From Streptomyces aurantiacus (lineage in GTDB: Bacteria > Actinomycetota > Actinomycetes > Streptomycetales > Streptomycetaceae), in contig NZ_LIPP01000212.1 in assembly GCF_001418335.1 (NCBI RefSeq), forward strand, positions 1-36,119: 36,119 bases of DNA, in the 5' to 3' direction. The position numbers and the translations under genes are program-made. This document shows positions 33,080-36,119 of the stretch, in pieces. The notes beneath the pieces are model-generated. The model made no database searches and was not told where the DNA came from. It saw nothing but the letters and a program-made list of their open reading frames with translations. Positions within the stretch are counted from its first letter, which is position 1. Each line of letters starts with the position of its first letter.

Positions 33080-33592
33080 ATGTACGCCAAGCACTCGACC
33101 ACGTACTCCAAGCACTCCACGTACTACACCTCCCTCGACAGCCCCGTCGGTGAACTCCTGCTCACCGCCGACGAGTCCGGAGCGCTCAGCTCCCTGTCCG
33201 TGCCCGGCCAGAAGGGCGGACGCACGGTCGGGCCCGACTGGCGGCGCGCGCCGGAACTCTTCAAGGAGGCCGAGCGGCAGCTCGCCGCCTACTTCGCCCA
33301 CGAACTCAAGGAGTTCCAGCTGGAGACGAGGACGAGCGGCACCGAGTTCCGGGAGAAGGTCTGGAGCGCCATCGACTCCGTCCCGTACGGCACGACCACC
33401 ACGTACGGCGAGATCGCCGCACGGGTCGGTGCCTCGCGAGTCGCCGTGCGGGCCGTCGGCGGCGCGATCGGCGCCAACCCGCTGCTGATCGTCCGCCCGT
33501 GCCATCGCGTGATCGGCGCCGACGGTTCCCTCACCGGGTACGCGGGCGGACTGGAACGCAAGGTTCAGCTCCTCGCCCTCGAAGGCCGCTGA
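33080..33592 (+). CDS. ogt: methylated-DNA--protein-cysteine methyltransferase
   Basis: The 170-residue protein has the Ogt/MGMT active site IVRPCHRVIG with acceptor C141, preceded by the DNA-binding helix TTYGEIAARVGASRVAVRAVGGAIGANP. It transfers methyl groups from O6-methylguanine to itself. ATG 33080 is used; GTG 33074, overlapping the upstream stop as GTGA, is equally possible. The first 15 residues (YAKHSTTYSKHSTYY) are a repeated His/Ser/Thr/Tyr tract not needed for the fold. Linked to the Ada-AlkA gene, it forms an adaptive-response operon. Confidence 0.94.
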   Translation: MYAKHSTTYSKHSTYYTSLDSPVGELLLTADESGALSSLSVPGQKGGRTVGPDWRRAPELFKEAERQLAAYFAHELKEFQLETRTSGTEFREKVWSAIDSVPYGTTTTYGEIAARVGASRVAVRAVGGAIGANPLLIVRPCHRVIGADGSLTGYAGGLERKVQLLALEGR

Positions 33593-33641
33593 GGCCGCGT
33601 CAACGTCGCCTCGCGCTCCGTGCGACTGCTTCTCCGCTCCT

Positions 33642-34013
33642 CTACTCCTCCTCCAGGCCCCAACTGTGGATGCGTCGGGGATGGACGCGGATCAGCTCCT
33701 CACTGAAGTGCGGGCCCAACTCGTGCGGCCCGGTGAGGAGTTCGGCGTCCCCGCGGATGTCCACACCGCGTACCTTCCAGGGCCGGACGCTGACGATGTC
33801 GTCGATCACGAGGGCGACCTTCGGGTTCTTCTGGAGGTTGCGCCACTTCTTGGTGGTTCCCATGGCGTAGCCGCCGATGAGGATCGTTCCGTCGTCCTGC
33901 GGGTAGAAGCCGACGGGGTTCGCCTGCGGCTGGCCGTGCTGGTCGACGGTGGCGAGGCGGCCCAGTCGCTGGGACTTCAGGTACGCCCGTTCGGCTTCAC
34001 TGAATTCGGTCAT
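33642..34013 (-). CDS. PPOX-class F420-dependent flavin/deazaflavin oxidoreductase
   Basis: The 123-residue protein has the split-barrel fold of the pyridoxamine-oxidase-like F420 family: LGRLATVDQHGQPQANPVGF, ILIGGYAMGTTKKWRNLQKNPKVALVIDD (in part) and RGDAELLTG, ending WGLEEE. Such proteins use F420H2 for small-molecule reductions. The ATG at 34013 fits the family N-terminus (MTEFSEAERAYL); its ribosome binding site is weak. It is convergent with ogt. Substrate unknown. Confidence 0.88.
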   Translation of the reverse strand: MTEFSEAERAYLKSQRLGRLATVDQHGQPQANPVGFYPQDDGTILIGGYAMGTTKKWRNLQKNPKVALVIDDIVSVRPWKVRGVDIRGDAELLTGPHELGPHFSEELIRVHPRRIHSWGLEEE

Positions 34014-34047
34014 GCCAGCAGCCAAACACGGTTGCCCCGTTCTCCGC

Positions 34048-34097
34048 ACCGGATCACCGGCCGCGGGTCAGTACCGGATCACCGACCGCAGGTCAGT
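34048..34097. repeat. tandem 25-base duplication at the end of the LuxR-type gene
   Basis: Two adjacent 25-base units (34048-34072 and 34073-34097) differ at two positions. The second contains the stop codon of the LuxR-type gene (34093-34095), so the duplication copied the gene end outward. Confidence 0.85.
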
Positions 34098-35118
34098 CCT
34101 TGGGGCCCCGGGCCACCCAGCCCTTCTCGTACGTGTGCCAGCCGAGCTGGAGCCGCGTCGTCACGCCCGTCAGCTCCATCAGCCGCTTCACCCGGCGCTG
34201 TACGGTCCGAAGTCCCAGGTCGAGCTGTTTGGCGACGCTCGCGTCGGTCAGCCCGGCGAGGAGCAGGGAGAGGATCTCCAGATCGGTGCCGTCAGGCCCG
34301 TCCCGCTCCTCCTCGACGACTGTTCCGGGCGTACCGAGTGTTCCGGGCGTACCGAGGCGCAGCGGCAGTGCGGCCCGCCACACCGACTCGAACAGGCCCG
34401 ACAGTGATTCGAGCAGACCGCTCGCGTGGACGACGAGAGCGGCGGGCTCCAAGGTCCCCGAGGTCAGCGGCACCATGGCGAGGGCCTGGTCCACGATCAC
34501 GAGCTTCGTCGGCACCGTGTCCACGACCCGTACCCGCTCGTCACGGCCGAGCGCCGCGGACAGTTCGGCGATGCCGCCCGGCAGGTGCAGGACCGAGCGC
34601 TCGACGACCACGCGGTAACGGACCCCCCGGTCGGCGGCCTGCTCCTCCGCGTCGTTGTCCGCCCCTGAGACGACGTCGGGACTGCCGGTGACCAGGGCGC
34701 ACACCTCGTCGCTCGCACCGAGCTGCAGCTGGAGAAACCGCTGGGCGACGGCGGCGGCGCCGGTCACCACCTCCACCAAATCGTGCGCGGCGGGCTCGGT
34801 GGCCTGCGCGCGGTACTCCTCGGCGAGCAGCGCGGCCGTCAGCTCCGCCTGGTCCAGCTCGTGGCGCCGCTGGGTGAGCAGCGCGCCGAGCGCGACACCG
34901 GGCGGCGCGGCGACCCAGCGGCCGGGCCGCGCCGACGACTGGGCCGCGAGCCCGTGCCGCTCCAGCCCGCGCAGCGCGCGCTCCGTGTCGTGCTCGCCCA
35001 GCGTGAGCCGCCGCGCGAGATCGGGCACGTCGGCGGCGCCCACCGTCACCAGTGCCCGGTACGCGGACTCGTGTGTGTCGTCCAGCCCCAGTACGGCCAG
35101 ACCTGTCGCTCCCAGCAT
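34093..35118 (-). CDS. TrmB-like/LuxR-type transcriptional regulator
   Basis: The 341-residue protein has an N-terminal winged-helix region (about 15-60, ESAYRALVTVGAADVPDLARRL) like TrmB-type regulators, a middle phospholipase-D-like or sensor domain, and a C-terminal LuxR (GerE) helix-turn-helix (LLLAGLTDASVAKQLDLGLRTVQRRVKRLM, in part, about 290-320). An 18-base perfect tandem repeat (34321-34356) encodes LGTPGT twice in the linker before the DNA-binding domain. This architecture is common in Streptomyces and its members are mostly orphan regulators. ATG 35118 lies 11 bases after GGAGG. Targets unknown. Confidence 0.85.
   Translation of the reverse strand: MLGATGLAVLGLDDTHESAYRALVTVGAADVPDLARRLTLGEHDTERALRGLERHGLAAQSSARPGRWVAAPPGVALGALLTQRRHELDQAELTAALLAEEYRAQATEPAAHDLVEVVTGAAAVAQRFLQLQLGASDEVCALVTGSPDVVSGADNDAEEQAADRGVRYRVVVERSVLHLPGGIAELSAALGRDERVRVVDTVPTKLVIVDQALAMVPLTSGTLEPAALVVHASGLLESLSGLFESVWRAALPLRLGTPGTLGTPGTVVEEERDGPDGTDLEILSLLLAGLTDASVAKQLDLGLRTVQRRVKRLMELTGVTTRLQLGWHTYEKGWVARGPKD
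34321..34356. repeat. perfect 18-base tandem repeat inside the LuxR-type gene
   Basis: Two identical 18-base units encode LGTPGTLGTPGT in the interdomain linker, preserving frame. Confidence 0.85.
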
Positions 35119-35405
35119 GCGGCGACGCCCCTCCCCGAAGACCGGCCGTGGCGGAAAACGGCCACGGCGTAAATCCGCCTCGGCACATCATCGCCGTACC
35201 GTCCTGGTCTCTGCCAAGGTGGCGCGGGTGTGCGGCCACACCGACGCCGCCGGGCGGTTCTCCCGTGGGGGGTGGGACTGCCCGGCGGTCCCGGGGCGCG
35301 GCCCGGGACCCGTCGCTGCCCGTCGCTGCCCGCCCCTCGGACACTCCGGCCGGTTTTTGCCGATGCACCGTTTTCATCCGGCCTCCGCGGTGGACAATTA
35401 TGGGC
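35119..35405. promoter_or_regulatory. divergent intergenic region
   Basis: This 287-base region separates the LuxR-type gene from the last gene. A GACAATTAT sequence just before the rightward ATG (35406) resembles a -10 box, which would make that transcript nearly leaderless. No clear -35 is seen. Confidence 0.3.
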
Positions 35406-36119
35406 ATGAGCCAGCAGGGGGAGAGGCCGACCGGTCAGCAGGACGACTGGTGGGGACAGCTGTACGACGACTCCACGGAGGACACCGGGCCCGCGCCCGC
35501 GTCGGACTCCCTCGACGACCGGTTCGCCTCGGCGACAGACACCCTGGGTACGCCGCCGGCCGCGGGACCGGCCGTCCCGCCGCCCCGTCAAGGGCGCGGG
35601 GAACCGCGCGACCGGCCCCCGCGATCCGCACCCGGTGCACGACCCGGCGGGGCACCCACCGATGACGGGTCCGCGGCCGACGGGTCCGCGGCCGACAGGT
35701 CCGTGTCCGACGAGTCCGTGGCCGACGGGTCCGTGGTCGACGGGTCCACGGAGGCGGTGCCCCCGCCCTGGTGGCCCCCGAGCGGGCCGGCGGCGCGGAA
35801 GCGGACCCCGGGCGGCACCCCGAACGACCCTCCGGGGGACGACAACGCGGCGGCCGACGGTCCGGCCGCCGGCGAGGCCTCGACTTCGACTTCGGCCTCG
35901 ACCGGTGGATTCGGCGGCGCGGCGCCCGGAGCGGGGTGGGCGGCCCACGGGCCGTGGACACCCGACCCGCACGGGGCCGCTTCGGGTGAGCCGGACCGCC
36001 CCGGCGGACGAGCCCCCTGGTCCGCCGGAGGACCGGAGCCCGACCCGCTACGGCGCAGCGGACTCCGACGGCAGCGGGCTCCCTGGGAACCCCCACCCGT
36101 CGAGCCGCCGCCCGTCGAG
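35406..36119 (+). CDS. Pro/Asp-rich protein N-terminal region, 3' end outside window
   Basis: A frame from ATG 35406 stays open to the window end (238 codons). It begins MSQQGERPTGQQDDWWGQL, followed by a DSLDDRF segment and a long disordered stretch rich in Pro, Gly, Asp and Ser. The tract 35664-35755 encodes a degenerate ADGS tetrapeptide repeat. Near the edge PWEPPPVEPPPVE appears. From memory, Streptomyces proteins with a DDWW...LYD start and a Pro-rich region often carry a C-terminal PP2C-type phosphatase domain, but that domain is not in view. A palindromic repeat (35588-35620) is translated in frame. Confidence 0.65.
   Translation, partial: MSQQGERPTGQQDDWWGQLYDDSTEDTGPAPASDSLDDRFASATDTLGTPPAAGPAVPPPRQGRGEPRDRPPRSAPGARPGGAPTDDGSAADGSAADRSVSDESVADGSVVDGSTEAVPPPWWPPSGPAARKRTPGGTPNDPPGDDNAAADGPAAGEASTSTSASTGGFGGAAPGAGWAAHGPWTPDPHGAASGEPDRPGGRAPWSAGGPEPDPLRRSGLRRQRAPWEPPPVEPPPVE
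35588..35620. repeat. coding copy of the dispersed palindromic repeat
   Basis: The core 35591-35620 matches 23431-23460 at 27 of 30 positions. It is read in frame as roughly QGRGEPRDRPPR within the disordered region of the last gene. Confidence 0.7.

Noticed and set aside
35406..36119. Firm assignment as a PP2C phosphatase
   Set aside because: Only the disordered N-terminal region is in the window; the catalytic domain cannot be seen.

Overview
The window looks like chromosomal DNA of a Streptomyces or a close actinomycete relative. GC is very high throughout, ATG/GTG/TTG starts follow purine-rich ribosome binding sites, genes often overlap by ATGA, and the gene families (alditol oxidase AldO, ROK regulators, F420-type PPOX proteins, Ada-AlkA, CocE hydrolases) are typical of that genus. 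No rRNA, tRNA, CRISPR array or intact insertion sequence was seen. All assignments come from reading the sequence; no database search was run.

Layout. (1) 1-4844: a leftward pair encoding a secreted metallophosphoesterase with a WxL-like C-terminal domain and a DUF916 (WxL-interacting-type) protein cut by the window edge; then a HupE/UreJ-type membrane protein and a divergent BMP-like lipoprotein. (2) 4890-13680: an accessory catabolic island. A tightly overlapping leftward operon encodes an aldehyde dehydrogenase, a muconolactone-isomerase-like protein, LigA and LigB subunits of a class III extradiol dioxygenase (protocatechuate 4,5-dioxygenase type), an alpha/beta hydrolase, an RraA-type 4-hydroxy-2-oxo-acid aldolase and a Crp/Fnr regulator. 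A divergent rightward pair encodes an amidohydrolase and a CocE/NonD esterase. Together they suggest release of an aromatic unit from an ester or amide, ring cleavage, oxidation of the semialdehyde and aldol cleavage to central metabolites. (3) 13742-21532: a beta-galactoside uptake and hydrolysis cluster (ROK regulator, lipoprotein binding protein, two permeases, GH2 beta-galactosidase). (4) 21640-23520: a secreted AttH/CrtC-type lipocalin-like protein behind a perfect palindrome, then about 750 bases without an intact gene, holding tandem repeats and a decayed oxidoreductase start behind two TetR-type operators. (5) 23521-27893: AldO, a radical SAM protein with a CX8CX2C cluster motif, and a TetR regulator with an epoxide-hydrolase-like enzyme that share an operator. 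(6) 28045-30140: a membrane protein joining a sigma-factor-like and zinc-finger cytoplasmic part to an external cellulose-binding module, then a xanthine dehydrogenase pseudogene. (7) 30404-36119: RsgA, Ada-AlkA and Ogt (DNA alkylation repair), a PPOX-class F420 protein, a LuxR-type regulator and the start of a Pro/Asp-rich protein.

The most promising items are the hybrid LigAB island with its translationally coupled micro-ORF, the WxL/DUF916 surface pair in a high-GC actinomycete, the non-canonical radical SAM protein, the transmembrane sigma/zinc-finger/CBM2 fusion, and a dispersed palindromic repeat that is intergenic at one site and translated in frame at another.
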